64,000 nt of DNA, from the NCBI GenBank assembly GCA_013298715.1, contig JAAFIQ010000020.1:1-64000 (forward strand), given 5' to 3'. The notes beneath the pieces are model-generated. The model worked only from the letters and a program-made list of their open reading frames with translations, was not told where the DNA came from and made no database searches. The translations under genes and the position numbers were made by a program. The stretch is from Bacteroidota bacterium (lineage in GTDB: Bacteria; Bacteroidota; Bacteroidia; B-17B0; Aurantibacillaceae). Shown in pieces: positions 27,004 to 36,225 of the stretch. Position 1 is the stretch's first letter. Each line of letters begins with the position of its first letter.

Positions 27004-28287
27004 ATGAGTGTAGTTATTAAAGCCGAAAATATTTCAAAACAATATAAACTAGGAGCCGTTGGCATGTCTAGTTTATCCGACGATGTACAACGCTTAATTG
27101 CCAAACTAAAAGGAAAAGAAGATCCGTTTTTAAAAGTAGGTGGTGAAAATACACGTGATAAAGCATCAACCGCAAACGATTCTAAATTTGTTTGGGCACT
27201 ACAAGATATTAATTTTGAAATCAATCAAGGTGAAGTAGTTGGTATTATTGGTAAAAACGGTGCAGGTAAATCTACTTTACTAAAAGTTTTATCGCGCGTT
27301 ACCGAACCAACAAAAGGTCAATTAAAATACAAAGGTCGCTTGGCTTCTTTACTAGAAGTTGGCACAGGCTTTCATCCCGATTTATCTGGAAGAGATAATG
27401 TGTACTTAAACGGAGCTATTCTTGGAATGAAAAAACAAGAAATAACAAAAAAATTTGATGAAATTGTTGCGTTTAGTGGAGTTGCAAAATACATTGATAC
27501 ACCTGTAAAGCGCTATAGTAGCGGAATGTACGTACGCCTTGCATTTGCTGTGGCTGCCCATTTAGACCCAGACATTTTAGTAATTGACGAAGTATTAGCT
27601 GTAGGAGATATCGAATTTCAAGAGAAATGCTTAGGCAAAATGAAAGATGTGGCAGGGCAAGGTCGAACAGTTTTGTTTGTTAGTCATAACATGGCATCTA
27701 TGAAAGCACTTTGCAAGCGAGGCATTGTAATGCAATATGGAAAAATAAATTATGATGGGAACATTGCCGATAGTATCGCCAATTATTTAGCAGGATTAAA
27801 TACAGGAACGAATAACGGAACAATTCAATCCTCTCACCGAACCATTAATACTGGTAAAGTATTTTTTAAACAAGTACTAGTAAAAAACGAAGAGTTTGAA
27901 AATGGAAATAGTATTTATTTTAATAACCCAATTCGTATTGCATGTGAACTTGAATTTTTAAACGATTTTGACAATGTCATATTTGATGCTAGGATTATTA
28001 GCGCCGATGGCATTGAACTGCTTCACAGTATGACGCTTTACGACGGAAATTATTGTTCTATTAAAAAAGGAATAATAAACCTTACTATTGATATTGAAAA
28101 TAAATTACAACCAGGGAAGTTTTTCGTTAATCTGGGTGTGCATTTAAGTGATGGATTAACGTTAGATTATTTAGAACATATTTTAGAGCTGAACATATTA
28201 AATGTAAGTAAAGACAATCAAAAAGGTTTAGTATATGATTTTAAACTCGGTTACTATCGCCTTAATGCAAAATGGCAAATAAATTAA
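27004..28287 (+). CDS. Polysaccharide ABC exporter ATPase with carbohydrate-binding tail (Wzt type)
   Basis: 427 residues. The ABC domain has Walker A GKNGAGKST (about 83-91), signature YSSGMYVRLAFAVAAH and Walker B ILVIDEVLAVGD. A C-terminal beta-sandwich of about 170 residues (from about 260) corresponds to the Wzt glycan-recognition domain that reads the chain-end modification. The ATG at 27004 is preferred because it begins MSVVIKAENISKQYK right after the permease stop. Confidence 0.93.
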   Translation: MSVVIKAENISKQYKLGAVGMSSLSDDVQRLIAKLKGKEDPFLKVGGENTRDKASTANDSKFVWALQDINFEINQGEVVGIIGKNGAGKSTLLKVLSRVTEPTKGQLKYKGRLASLLEVGTGFHPDLSGRDNVYLNGAILGMKKQEITKKFDEIVAFSGVAKYIDTPVKRYSSGMYVRLAFAVAAHLDPDILVIDEVLAVGDIEFQEKCLGKMKDVAGQGRTVLFVSHNMASMKALCKRGIVMQYGKINYDGNIADSIANYLAGLNTGTNNGTIQSSHRTINTGKVFFKQVLVKNEEFENGNSIYFNNPIRIACELEFLNDFDNVIFDARIISADGIELLHSMTLYDGNYCSIKKGIINLTIDIENKLQPGKFFVNLGVHLSDGLTLDYLEHILELNILNVSKDNQKGLVYDFKLGYYRLNAKWQIN

Positions 28288-28292
28288 ATGAA

Positions 28293-29405
28293 ATGATGAG
28301 CACATTTATTCCTTTAGCAAAACCTAATATACTCGAACAAGATATACAATTGGTAAATGATGTGTTACGAAGCGGTATGTTAGTGCAAGGCAAGTATGTA
28401 AACGAATTAGAAACTAGTTTTACAAAATTATGTCAAACAGCTTACGCATCTGCTGTTAGCAATGGAACGGCCACTTTACATTTAGCACTTATCGCTCTTG
28501 GCATTGGTAAAGACGATGAGGTAATTGTTCCAGCATTTTCTTATATTGCAACAGCTAATGTTGTAGAGCTCGTTGGAGCCACTCCTGTTTTTGTTGATAT
28601 AGATATTTCAACGTTTAACATTGATGTTTTAAAAATTGAACAAGCTATTACACCTAAAACAAAAGCTATTATTCCTGTTCATGAATTTGGCTTGGCTTGT
28701 GATATAGAGGCAGTAATGAAAATTGCTGTTAAACATAATTTAGCTGTAATAGAAGATGCAGCTTGTGCATTGGGCGCGTTATATAACGGCAAACATGTTG
28801 GTAGTTTCGGACAATTCGGTTCTTTTTCATTACACCCTCGAAAAGCCATTAGTAGCGGCGAAGGAGGGGTATTAATAACAAACAACGAAACCTTAGATAA
28901 AAAAATAAAACTACTTCGAAATCACGGCACTGAAATTATAAATGGCAAAATGGATTTTTCTGAGTTTGGGTATAATTATAGACTTACTGATTTTCAAGCA
29001 GCCCTCGTGTATTCTCAAATGGAGCGATTGCAAGCGAGTATTGATTACAAAAATAAATTAGCAATAATTTATAATCAACAATTAAATACTTCGAAAATGC
29101 AATTGCCTCATATTCCAGATTATACAACACATACTTGGCAAACCTATCACGTTATAATAAACGAAACAATTAATCGCAATGAGTTGATAGTAACATTACG
29201 CGAAAAAAATATTGGAGTAAATTATGGTGCGCAATGTATGCCATATATGCAATCCTTTCAACAAAAATATAAACTCAATTGCGAAGCCTTATTCCCAAAT
29301 GCATTACGAGCATATAAACAAGGATTAGCCTTACCTATTTACGATTTATTAAATAAAGAACAAGTAAATTATATTATAAATACCATAAATAAACTAGTAT
29401 CATGA
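28293..29405 (+). CDS. DegT/DnrJ/EryC1-family sugar aminotransferase
   Basis: PLP-dependent transfer of an amino group to a keto-sugar nucleotide. It has about 370 residues. [13 protein letters not shown] is the N-terminal PLP loop, [12 protein letters not shown] holds the cofactor Asp, and [15 protein letters not shown] holds the Schiff-base Lys at about 186. Three in-frame starts exist (28272, 28293, 28296). The first overlaps the Wzt gene, so I use 28293. The downstream SDR and acyltransferase probably complete an N-acyl amino sugar. Confidence 0.88.
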   Translation: MMSTFIPLAKPNILEQDIQLVNDVLRSGMLVQGKYVNELETSFTKLCQTAYASAVSNGTATLHLALIALGIGKDDEVIVPAFSYIATANVVELVGATPVFVDIDISTFNIDVLKIEQAITPKTKAIIPVHEFGLACDIEAVMKIAVKHNLAVIEDAACALGALYNGKHVGSFGQFGSFSLHPRKAISSGEGGVLITNNETLDKKIKLLRNHGTEIINGKMDFSEFGYNYRLTDFQAALVYSQMERLQASIDYKNKLAIIYNQQLNTSKMQLPHIPDYTTHTWQTYHVIINETINRNELIVTLREKNIGVNYGAQCMPYMQSFQQKYKLNCEALFPNALRAYKQGLALPIYDLLNKEQVNYIINTINKLVS

Positions 29406-30358
29406 TTCAAAACAAAACAATTTTTATTACCGGTGGCGCAGGCTTTATAGCTAATACGTTAATTAAACATTACATACCTCATAATAAAATTGTGGTGTAC
29501 GATAATTTTCATCGCGATACATTAAGTAATAGCGATGTAGCTAATCATCCTAATTTAAAAATAATTAAAGGTGATGTGTTAGATCTTTCCGCACTTACCC
29601 AAGCTATGAAAGGCGCTGATATCGTTATTCATGCTGCTGGTATTGCTGGCATTGATACCGTTATCAAATCACCTGTAAGAACCATGCAAGTTAATATGAT
29701 TGGAACTGCCAACGCTTTACAAGCAGCACACGAGAATGGTATTAAAGATAGGTTTATTGATTTTTCCACTTCCGAAGTTTTTGGTTCAATGGCATTCAAA
29801 TCAAGCGAAACCGACTCAACTGTTGCAGGTAGCGCAGGCGAAGCACGTTGGACGTATGCTGTTAGTAAATTAGCTGGCGAACATTTAGCACACGCCTATT
29901 TTAAACAATATCAATTACCTGTTGTAACCGTTCGTCCTTTTAATGTTTACGGACCCGGGCAAACAGGCGAAGGAGCCATACAAATATTTATAAAACGTGC
30001 ATTAAAAAATGAAGACATTCACATCGATGGAGATGGCTCTCAAATTCGTGCGTGGTGTTATGTTGACGATTTTGTAGATTGTTTAATTCGTTGTGTTGAA
30101 AATCCGAAAGCTGTAGGAGAGAGTTTTAATATTGGTAATGCGCGTGCAGTAATTACAATTTTAGGTTTAGCGCAATTAGTATGTCGCGTGTTAAAATCAG
30201 ATTCTAAAATCGTGTACGACCCACCTTTATCTGCAGATATAGCTATTCGTATTCCAAGTGTAGAAAAAACAAAAGAAATCTTAGATTTTAAAGCACAAGT
30301 TGATTTAGAAGAAGGTGTGTTAAGAACCGCTGAATGGATGAAAAAAGCAAGTCTGTAA
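29402..30358 (+). CDS. SDR-family NAD(P)-dependent sugar epimerase/dehydratase
   Basis: 318 residues. Rossmann motif [13 protein letters not shown] is at about 9-21. The catalytic set is STSEVFGS plus [22 protein letters not shown] and [12 protein letters not shown] are typical of extended SDRs acting on UDP- or dTDP-sugars. The exact reaction cannot be read from sequence. It overlaps the aminotransferase by 4 bases and shares TAATG with the acyltransferase. Confidence 0.85.
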   Translation: MIQNKTIFITGGAGFIANTLIKHYIPHNKIVVYDNFHRDTLSNSDVANHPNLKIIKGDVLDLSALTQAMKGADIVIHAAGIAGIDTVIKSPVRTMQVNMIGTANALQAAHENGIKDRFIDFSTSEVFGSMAFKSSETDSTVAGSAGEARWTYAVSKLAGEHLAHAYFKQYQLPVVTVRPFNVYGPGQTGEGAIQIFIKRALKNEDIHIDGDGSQIRAWCYVDDFVDCLIRCVENPKAVGESFNIGNARAVITILGLAQLVCRVLKSDSKIVYDPPLSADIAIRIPSVEKTKEILDFKAQVDLEEGVLRTAEWMKKASL

Positions 30359-30951
30359 TGGATAAAGAAAAAGCATTAAACGGACACCCAGAATTGCAAA
30401 AAAACTTAAATGCAATTACGGAGTTAAATGTGTTTTTGGAGTCTGAATTTCAAAAGCAATTTAACCGTTCGTTGCCTATGACCGATCATTTTAACGACCG
30501 TTGGCAACGTGCACAACGACTCGGTTTTGGAAAAGGAAGTAATATTTACGATTCGAGTTATGTAATTGGAAAAGTAACTGTCGGTGAAAATTGTTGGATA
30601 GGAATGTTTACTATTTTAGATGGCTCGGGTGGACTAAGCATTGGAAATAATTGTACAGTTTCTGCTGGCGTTCATATTTATACCCACGATAATGTAAAAG
30701 CAACACTAAGCAATAACCAATTAGAAATTGAACGTAACGAAGTGGTTATTGGAAATAATTGTTACATTGCCCCACATTCAATCATTGTTAAAAATGTTAC
30801 CCTTGGTAATTCATGTGTGGTGGCTGCACAAAGTTTTGTAAATAAATCATTCCCCGATTTTTCAATAATAGCAGGTACTCCAGCCAAACAAATTGGAGTT
30901 GTAAAAATAAATGGAAATCAAATTTCATTTGAATATTTTAAAAATCAATAA
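30358..30951 (+). CDS. Left-handed beta-helix acyltransferase
   Basis: About 197 residues. The hexapeptide repeats run from about residue 70 to 180 (for example VIGKVTVGENCWIGMFTIL, IGNNCTVSAGVHI, IGNNCYIAPHSII). The likely catalytic His is in HIYTHDN and the end is FSIIAGTPAKQIG. It resembles O- or N-acetyltransferases of sugar loci. The start at 30358 uses the TAATG junction; an earlier ATG (30334) lies inside the SDR gene. Confidence 0.82.
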   Translation: MDKEKALNGHPELQKNLNAITELNVFLESEFQKQFNRSLPMTDHFNDRWQRAQRLGFGKGSNIYDSSYVIGKVTVGENCWIGMFTILDGSGGLSIGNNCTVSAGVHIYTHDNVKATLSNNQLEIERNEVVIGNNCYIAPHSIIVKNVTLGNSCVVAAQSFVNKSFPDFSIIAGTPAKQIGVVKINGNQISFEYFKNQ

Positions 30952-30963
30952 AATACCAAACGT

Positions 30964-31860
30964 ATGAGGTTTACAGCAAAATTACTATCAAATAAATTTA
31001 ACTTATCACTATTAGGTAACGATGTTGTAATAGAAAGTTTAGGTTGGCAAAACTGTAGAAATGCCAACATGCTTTATTTTGCCGGGAATCAAGCCTATTT
31101 AGAAATAGGATTAAATATGCCAAATGTGAGTGTTTTGTTAACAACACAAGCCTTAGCAGAGAAAAATAAAGCTACTACCAAAACTTTTTTGATAAGTGAA
31201 TTTCCTGCTTATACATTTACATTAATTCAAAATTATTTGGTAGCAGAAACCGAGTTTTATTTTGAGAAAAAGGAAAGCGTAATACAATCAAATAAAATTC
31301 ATCCATCTGCTATAATTGCTACTAATAATGTATACATAGGTAAAAATGTTGAAATAGCAGCTAATGTTGTGATTTATGAAAATACTCGAATTGAAGATAA
31401 CGTTAGAATTCAAGCAGGATGCATTATTGGTTGTGAAGGAAATCAAACGGTAAGATATGAAGATAAGATTTTTTTTACCAAACATGGCGGAGGCGTTTTA
31501 ATTGAAGAGGGTGTAGAAATATGCGCAGGATGTATTATTGATAAAGCAATATTTAAAGAAACTACAACCATAGGTGCCTATTCGATGATTGGAAGCTTCT
31601 CTTACATTGCGCATAATGATAAGCTCGGAAAACGTGTGGTATTAACGTTTAAAGTGGGGATTGGAGGAACAGTTACAATAGGAGATGACGTAGTTATTGG
31701 AAGCGGATCAACTATTCGAAATGGAATTTCTATTGCCGATAAAGCCTTTATATCAATGGGTTCTGTGGTTAGCAAAAATGTTGGAGTTGGTGAGCATGTA
31801 ACCGGAAATTTAGCTATTCCCCACGAAAAGTATATGGATTTTTTTAAAACAATTCGCTAG
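30964..31860 (+). CDS. LpxD-like N-acyltransferase (left-handed beta-helix)
   Basis: 298 residues. An N-terminal alpha/beta domain (about 1-100) resembles the uridine-binding domain of LpxD. A long left-handed beta-helix follows (IHPSAIIATNNVYIGKNVEI onward), and the active-site-like His is in IAHNDKLG. Genomic LpxD proteins are longer, about 340 residues, and sit with lipid A genes. Here a sugar-specific acyltransferase is more likely, perhaps adding an acyl group to an amino sugar made by the preceding genes. It lies 12 bases after the upstream acyltransferase. Confidence 0.78.
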   Translation: MRFTAKLLSNKFNLSLLGNDVVIESLGWQNCRNANMLYFAGNQAYLEIGLNMPNVSVLLTTQALAEKNKATTKTFLISEFPAYTFTLIQNYLVAETEFYFEKKESVIQSNKIHPSAIIATNNVYIGKNVEIAANVVIYENTRIEDNVRIQAGCIIGCEGNQTVRYEDKIFFTKHGGGVLIEEGVEICAGCIIDKAIFKETTTIGAYSMIGSFSYIAHNDKLGKRVVLTFKVGIGGTVTIGDDVVIGSGSTIRNGISIADKAFISMGSVVSKNVGVGEHVTGNLAIPHEKYMDFFKTIR

Positions 31861-31866
31861 TAAAAC

Positions 31867-32619
31867 TTAATCTTCTTGGGTTAGCTCGTATAGCTCATCT
31901 AAGTAATAAGTTGTTGTATTGTTTTTTTTAAGATAAGTAATAAGTTCATCTAAAAATGTACCCGTACCATGCCCCTCAAAAACATAATCTTTCCAATTGC
32001 TTAGGTCTTTATGTTTTATTGAATTGTAGAAATCGAAATGTGGTGTGTTTAAACAAATATGTATTGGATGAAAGTTGATTAGTTTTAAACCAGGTGTTTC
32101 AAACCATTTTTGTATACTCGAAAATTGCCAATTACCTCGTTCTCTTGCATATATATCGTCTTCAAAAAATACTGGGAAACGAATTGAACCTGAACAATGA
32201 TTTAATGGAACAATATTAGGTTGTAAATGCAAACAAATATTAGAATCGTATTTAAGGCCTTTACTGAAAAATAAATCGGTTACTAAAAAATTATCAAAAA
32301 AACAATGAGAAGCAAAGGAACGTGCACTCGGCCACAAATTAAAAACGTAATCAACTACTTCGTTATAATTAGTACCATGCGAACTATTGGGCAAAAAATT
32401 GGGGTGTACTCCTACATATTTTTGTTTGTCGTTGGTATAGCGAGTGGTAATAACCTTTGATGGATTGGTAATGTAAGGTGTTAAAGCAATACCCGATGTG
32501 TCAAATTTGTCTAGGGTAAATTCAAGCATACTTTCAGAAGCCCAATCAGTATGAATTAAAAAACAAAAAACAGGTTCTTTTGATAAACGATTAAAAAATG
32601 AAGAATTAAAATTTAGCAT
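31867..32619 (-). CDS. WbmS-like polysaccharide deacetylase-fold protein
   Basis: 250 residues. 'CFLIHTDWASESMLEFTLDK' at the N-terminus holds a His-Thr-Asp-like metal motif. Other conserved-looking stretches are GVHPNFLPNSSHG, RSFASHCFFDN, LINFHPIHICLN and GHGTGTFLDELI. This pattern recalls the WbmS family of the Bordetella O-antigen locus, which is predicted to be carbohydrate deacetylases. It is the only minus-strand gene between 19.4 and 64 kb. The start at ATG 32619 is preferred over a longer frame because a -7 element lies 20 bases upstream. Confidence 0.72.
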   Translation of the reverse strand: MLNFNSSFFNRLSKEPVFCFLIHTDWASESMLEFTLDKFDTSGIALTPYITNPSKVITTRYTNDKQKYVGVHPNFLPNSSHGTNYNEVVDYVFNLWPSARSFASHCFFDNFLVTDLFFSKGLKYDSNICLHLQPNIVPLNHCSGSIRFPVFFEDDIYARERGNWQFSSIQKWFETPGLKLINFHPIHICLNTPHFDFYNSIKHKDLSNWKDYVFEGHGTGTFLDELITYLKKNNTTTYYLDELYELTQED

Positions 32620-32639
32620 AAAATAAATATTTGTGATAA

Positions 32640-32647
32640 CAAAACTA
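32640..32647 (-). promoter_or_regulatory. Candidate -7 element TAGTTTTG of the WbmS-like gene
   Basis: On the minus strand TAGTTTTG fits TAnnTTTG and ends 20 bases before ATG 32619. It gives the reversed gene its own promoter and supports the shorter start. Confidence 0.5.
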
Positions 32648-32689
32648 CAATTTAAAATAAATGAAACTAATTTATTAAAAATAAAATAA

Positions 32690-33847
32690 ATGAAAACGTG
32701 TAAACGCTGTATATACAATGAAACAATACCAAAAATCACTTTTAACGAAGAAGGTGTCTGTAATTATTGTGTACAATTTGATGAAATGAATGTTCAATAT
32801 CCAATAGATGCTACAGGGTATAAGCATTTAGAAAAATATGTTGAGCAGATGAAGATTGACGGTAAGGGAAAGGCTTATGATGTTGTTATTGGAGTAAGTG
32901 GGGGTTGCGATTCATCTTACATGTTACATTTAGCCACTAAGGTATTTGGGTTACGTGTTGTTGCAGCGCATTTTGATAATACCTACAACTCTCGCATTGC
33001 CGTTGAAAATATTAATGTATTTATTACCAAACTAGGAATTGATTTAGAAACCTATGTTGTAGATAACGAAGAATTTCACCGCATTTTTAAATCGTTGTTA
33101 AAGGCATCAGTTCCTGAAACGGAGTCCTCAACTGATTTAGCTTGCGCAACGGTTTTATATAAGGTAGCAGAAAAACATAAAGTAAAGCATATTTGGGAAG
33201 GTCATTCCTTCAGAACAGAAGGAATTTCTCCTCCAGGGTGGTTTTATATGGATGCAAAATACATCAGTCAAATTCACAAACGATTTGGCGATGGAAAAAT
33301 TAAATCACTTCCTCTTTTGTGGCTTACAAAATGGATGAAATGGATGGTGGTTGACAAAATAAAAAAATTTAGACCACTTTATTATTTAGACTATAATAAA
33401 GAACAGGTTAAAAAGTTTTTAGTTGACGATTACGGCTGGCAATGGTATGGTGGGCATCACATGGAAAATAGAAGTTCTTATTTTGTAAACAATTATTACC
33501 TGCCTACTAAATTTGGAATTGATTTAAGGTGGTGTGAGTTTTCTGCATTAATACGTAGTGGACAACTAAAACGAGAAGAAGCTTTAGAAAAAATAAAAAT
33601 TCCAAAACCATTTGAAAAAGACATATTGGTTGAAATAAAACAACGCCTTGGTCTATCTGATAAAGAATGGGAGGATATAATGAATCTACCTCCAAAGCAT
33701 TATACTGATTATCCTACTTACAAAAAAACATTTGAACGTATGCGCCCTTTCTTTTTTATGTTGCTAAAATCAGGATACGTTACACGAAGTTTTTACGACA
33801 AGTTTTGTGTACTGAAGGAAGAGCCTAAGAAACTTCCTGTAAAATAA
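32690..33847 (+). CDS. N-acetyl sugar amidotransferase, WbpG/PseA type (copy 1)
   Basis: ATP-dependent enzyme that converts a sugar N-acetyl group to acetamidino with ammonia. It has 385 residues. Two CxxC pairs are near the N-terminus (CKRC, about 4-7; CNYC, about 24-27). The adenylation PP-loop is VSGGCDSSYML (about 69-79). GLRVVAAHFDNTYNS and IWEGHSF follow. It has no glutaminase domain, so it needs the HisH2/HisF2 pair. It is followed directly by a glycosyltransferase. Confidence 0.9.
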   Translation: MKTCKRCIYNETIPKITFNEEGVCNYCVQFDEMNVQYPIDATGYKHLEKYVEQMKIDGKGKAYDVVIGVSGGCDSSYMLHLATKVFGLRVVAAHFDNTYNSRIAVENINVFITKLGIDLETYVVDNEEFHRIFKSLLKASVPETESSTDLACATVLYKVAEKHKVKHIWEGHSFRTEGISPPGWFYMDAKYISQIHKRFGDGKIKSLPLLWLTKWMKWMVVDKIKKFRPLYYLDYNKEQVKKFLVDDYGWQWYGGHHMENRSSYFVNNYYLPTKFGIDLRWCEFSALIRSGQLKREEALEKIKIPKPFEKDILVEIKQRLGLSDKEWEDIMNLPPKHYTDYPTYKKTFERMRPFFFMLLKSGYVTRSFYDKFCVLKEEPKKLPVK

Positions 33848-33849
33848 AT

Positions 33850-35034
33850 TTGAAAAAGATTTGGATAGAAGGTATTGAAACGGCTGGATTAATCCATACC
33901 TTATCAAAAGGTTTTAGTAGTTTGGGTTATGAAGTACTAACTTTTGCTGACAAAAATCCGTTTTATAATTATTCATATACGCTAGATAAATATAATTTTA
34001 TTGAAGATTTAAAATCAAGTAATCTTTTAAGTTATCCTTTACTAACTCGCTTAAACTTAGTTTTCATAAATAAATTTGCGCCCAATAAAAGGATTCGATT
34101 TTTTAAACGGTTACAACTTAGATTATTAAAAAAAATAGATTTTTATATCCCTGTGTTTGACACACATTTTTTAAAGGAAAACGATTTTAAAGAAATTGTA
34201 AAATATAAAACAAAAATAATTGGTTACTTTGTTGGTTCTGAAATTAGAATATACTCAGTGTTCTGTAAGCACTACGAAGTATCTCCACAAGCGTTAGGTT
34301 TTTCATTCTTAAACGAATCGTTTAGTGATAAAGCAACTAAATTACGCTACTTTGAAAAATATGCGCATTGTATTTTTTCTGTGCCCGATCAAATGTCTAT
34401 TGCAACAAAACCATATTTTCATTTGCAATTGCCTTTTGATACTTCAAAATTTATCTTTAAAATAAACAAAAATGAAAAACCTATAGTTTTACATTGCCCC
34501 AGTAATTTAGATTTTAAAGGAACCACCGTTATAAAAGCAGTAATTAGCGAACTAAAAAATGAGGGGTTAAATTTTGAATTCAAATTTTTGCAAAACATTC
34601 CGCATACAGAACTTTTGGAAGAGCTTACCAATGCAGATATTTTATTAGATGAGTTATATGGTAACGGTCCTGGACTTCTATCATTTGAGGCAATGGCGAG
34701 TGGTTGTGTTGTATTAACAAAACATTTAGAAAGCTCCCCAAATTGTTTTAAACCACCTGTTATAGCTGTAAATAAAGATAATTTAAAAGAAAAGCTACGA
34801 GAGATAGTTTTAAATAGAAATAAACAAGTTGAACTCTCTCAAAAAGGGAAAGAATATTTAACGGAGCATAATAATTTAGACAAAGTAATAAAAGACATGC
34901 TCCAAAAAATGGAAGCGACTCCCTTACAGTTAAAAGAGTTTGGTTACGATTACTTTCCAAACTTTGAGGCAGTTTCTAAAGATATTCTCTCAGAGGAACA
35001 AAACAACATTTTGAAGTCTTTAGTACTTAATTAA
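33850..35034 (+). CDS. Glycosyltransferase, GT4-like
   Basis: 394 residues of apparent GT-B fold. The C-terminal half carries the donor-binding pattern ADILLDELYGNGPGLLSFEAMASGCVV (read in parts) followed by LESSP, as in family-4 retaining transferases. The N-terminal half is diverged. The start is TTG at 33850, 2 bases after the amidotransferase stop; no ATG is available. Donor and acceptor are unknown. Confidence 0.75.
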   Translation: MKKIWIEGIETAGLIHTLSKGFSSLGYEVLTFADKNPFYNYSYTLDKYNFIEDLKSSNLLSYPLLTRLNLVFINKFAPNKRIRFFKRLQLRLLKKIDFYIPVFDTHFLKENDFKEIVKYKTKIIGYFVGSEIRIYSVFCKHYEVSPQALGFSFLNESFSDKATKLRYFEKYAHCIFSVPDQMSIATKPYFHLQLPFDTSKFIFKINKNEKPIVLHCPSNLDFKGTTVIKAVISELKNEGLNFEFKFLQNIPHTELLEELTNADILLDELYGNGPGLLSFEAMASGCVVLTKHLESSPNCFKPPVIAVNKDNLKEKLREIVLNRNKQVELSQKGKEYLTEHNNLDKVIKDMLQKMEATPLQLKEFGYDYFPNFEAVSKDILSEEQNNILKSLVLN

Positions 35035-35038
35035 TAAA

Positions 35039-36223
35039 ATGAATAGTCAATCTAAAAAAGTTGTAATTATTTGTTTTTCTGATTTTACTAAAGAGCCTCG
35101 CGTGTTAAGATCAATTGCCGCAGTTAGTAAGGATTTTGAGTTGGTTATTTATTCTACAAAAAACGCCTATAAAAATTTCAGAGTAGTTGATATTGAAAAA
35201 TTAAATACAGATTTTGAATACGAGAATATAACCAATAAGTATTTCCGAAAAATTAAAAAAATTAAGGATAGCTTAGGCGGTAAAACATTTGGAACAAATG
35301 CATACTACCATCAAAAATATTGGAGTAAAGAACGCCAAACTTTGATTCAGAAATTAACGCAAGAACAAGCGCATTTATATATTGGGCATGGAATTTACAC
35401 AGTGCCTCTTTTGGCAGCGTTAAATGGAAAAGCTAAAACTATTTTTAATGCACACGAATATTATTTAAAAGAGTTTGAAGAAAATGAAAGTTGGAAGAAG
35501 TACACCCAACCTTATTATTTTTGGATTCAAGAAAACCATCTTTCTAAAATAAATAAACTATTTTGTGTTTGTGAAACAATATGTCAAACGTATTTAAAAA
35601 ATGTAACTATTGATTCGTTAGTTGTTACAAATGCTCGCTCTCACATACCCTTATCAGCATCCCATAATTATGATGGAAAAGTACGCTTAACACATCACGG
35701 TGCTGCTCTTAAAGGAAGAAACCTGAAGCGTACCTTTGATGTTATTAAGTTTTTACCAACTAATTATGAGTTACACGTTATACTAATGCCAACGGATTTG
35801 GTATACTATAATGAATTAAAACTTTACTATCAACATGAAACGAGAATCGTTTTTCATAATCCAGTAAGCATTAACGAAATTCCTAATTTCATTAATCAAT
35901 TTGATATTGGTATTTATATTTTGCCACCAACAAATTTTAATAATTTAGCGGCCTTACCAAATAAATTTTTCGAGTTTATTCAAGCGCGTTTGTGTTTAGC
36001 AATCTCCCCAAATCCTGAAATGAAACGCATTATTGAAGAGTATAAAATTGGGGTTACCTCAACTTCATTCGAAACCGAAGATTTAGCAAAAGCAATATTA
36101 AGTATTACACCTTCTCAATTAGTAAAATTTAAGTCTAATTCGGATATCTGTGCAAAAGAATTATGTGCCGAGGTTTCTGAAAAAGAAATGTTAACGGCAA
36201 TAAATCAACTCTTGAACGCTTAA
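35039..36223 (+). CDS. Glycosyltransferase, GT4-like
   Basis: 394 residues. 'FSDFTKEPRVLRSIAAVSK' is the common N-terminal acceptor-side motif of GT4 enzymes. 'IFNAHEYYLKEFEE' and the late 'LPNKFFEFIQARLCLAISPNPEM' mark the donor site (K-F-x-E pattern). It is probably membrane-associated in the cytoplasm, adding one sugar of the repeat. It lies 2 bases before the AsnB-type gene. Confidence 0.82.
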   Translation: MNSQSKKVVIICFSDFTKEPRVLRSIAAVSKDFELVIYSTKNAYKNFRVVDIEKLNTDFEYENITNKYFRKIKKIKDSLGGKTFGTNAYYHQKYWSKERQTLIQKLTQEQAHLYIGHGIYTVPLLAALNGKAKTIFNAHEYYLKEFEENESWKKYTQPYYFWIQENHLSKINKLFCVCETICQTYLKNVTIDSLVVTNARSHIPLSASHNYDGKVRLTHHGAALKGRNLKRTFDVIKFLPTNYELHVILMPTDLVYYNELKLYYQHETRIVFHNPVSINEIPNFINQFDIGIYILPPTNFNNLAALPNKFFEFIQARLCLAISPNPEMKRIIEEYKIGVTSTSFETEDLAKAILSITPSQLVKFKSNSDICAKELCAEVSEKEMLTAINQLLNA

Positions 36224-36225
36224 TT

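Noticed and set aside
30964-31860. True lipid A enzyme LpxD
   Set aside because: Shorter than genomic LpxD, no lpxA/lpxB/fabZ neighbours, and set among sugar-modification genes.
31867-32739. Longer form of the WbmS-like protein starting at 32739
   Set aside because: The added 40 residues overlap the divergent amidotransferase gene and the promoter element; the ATG at 32619 fits both better.
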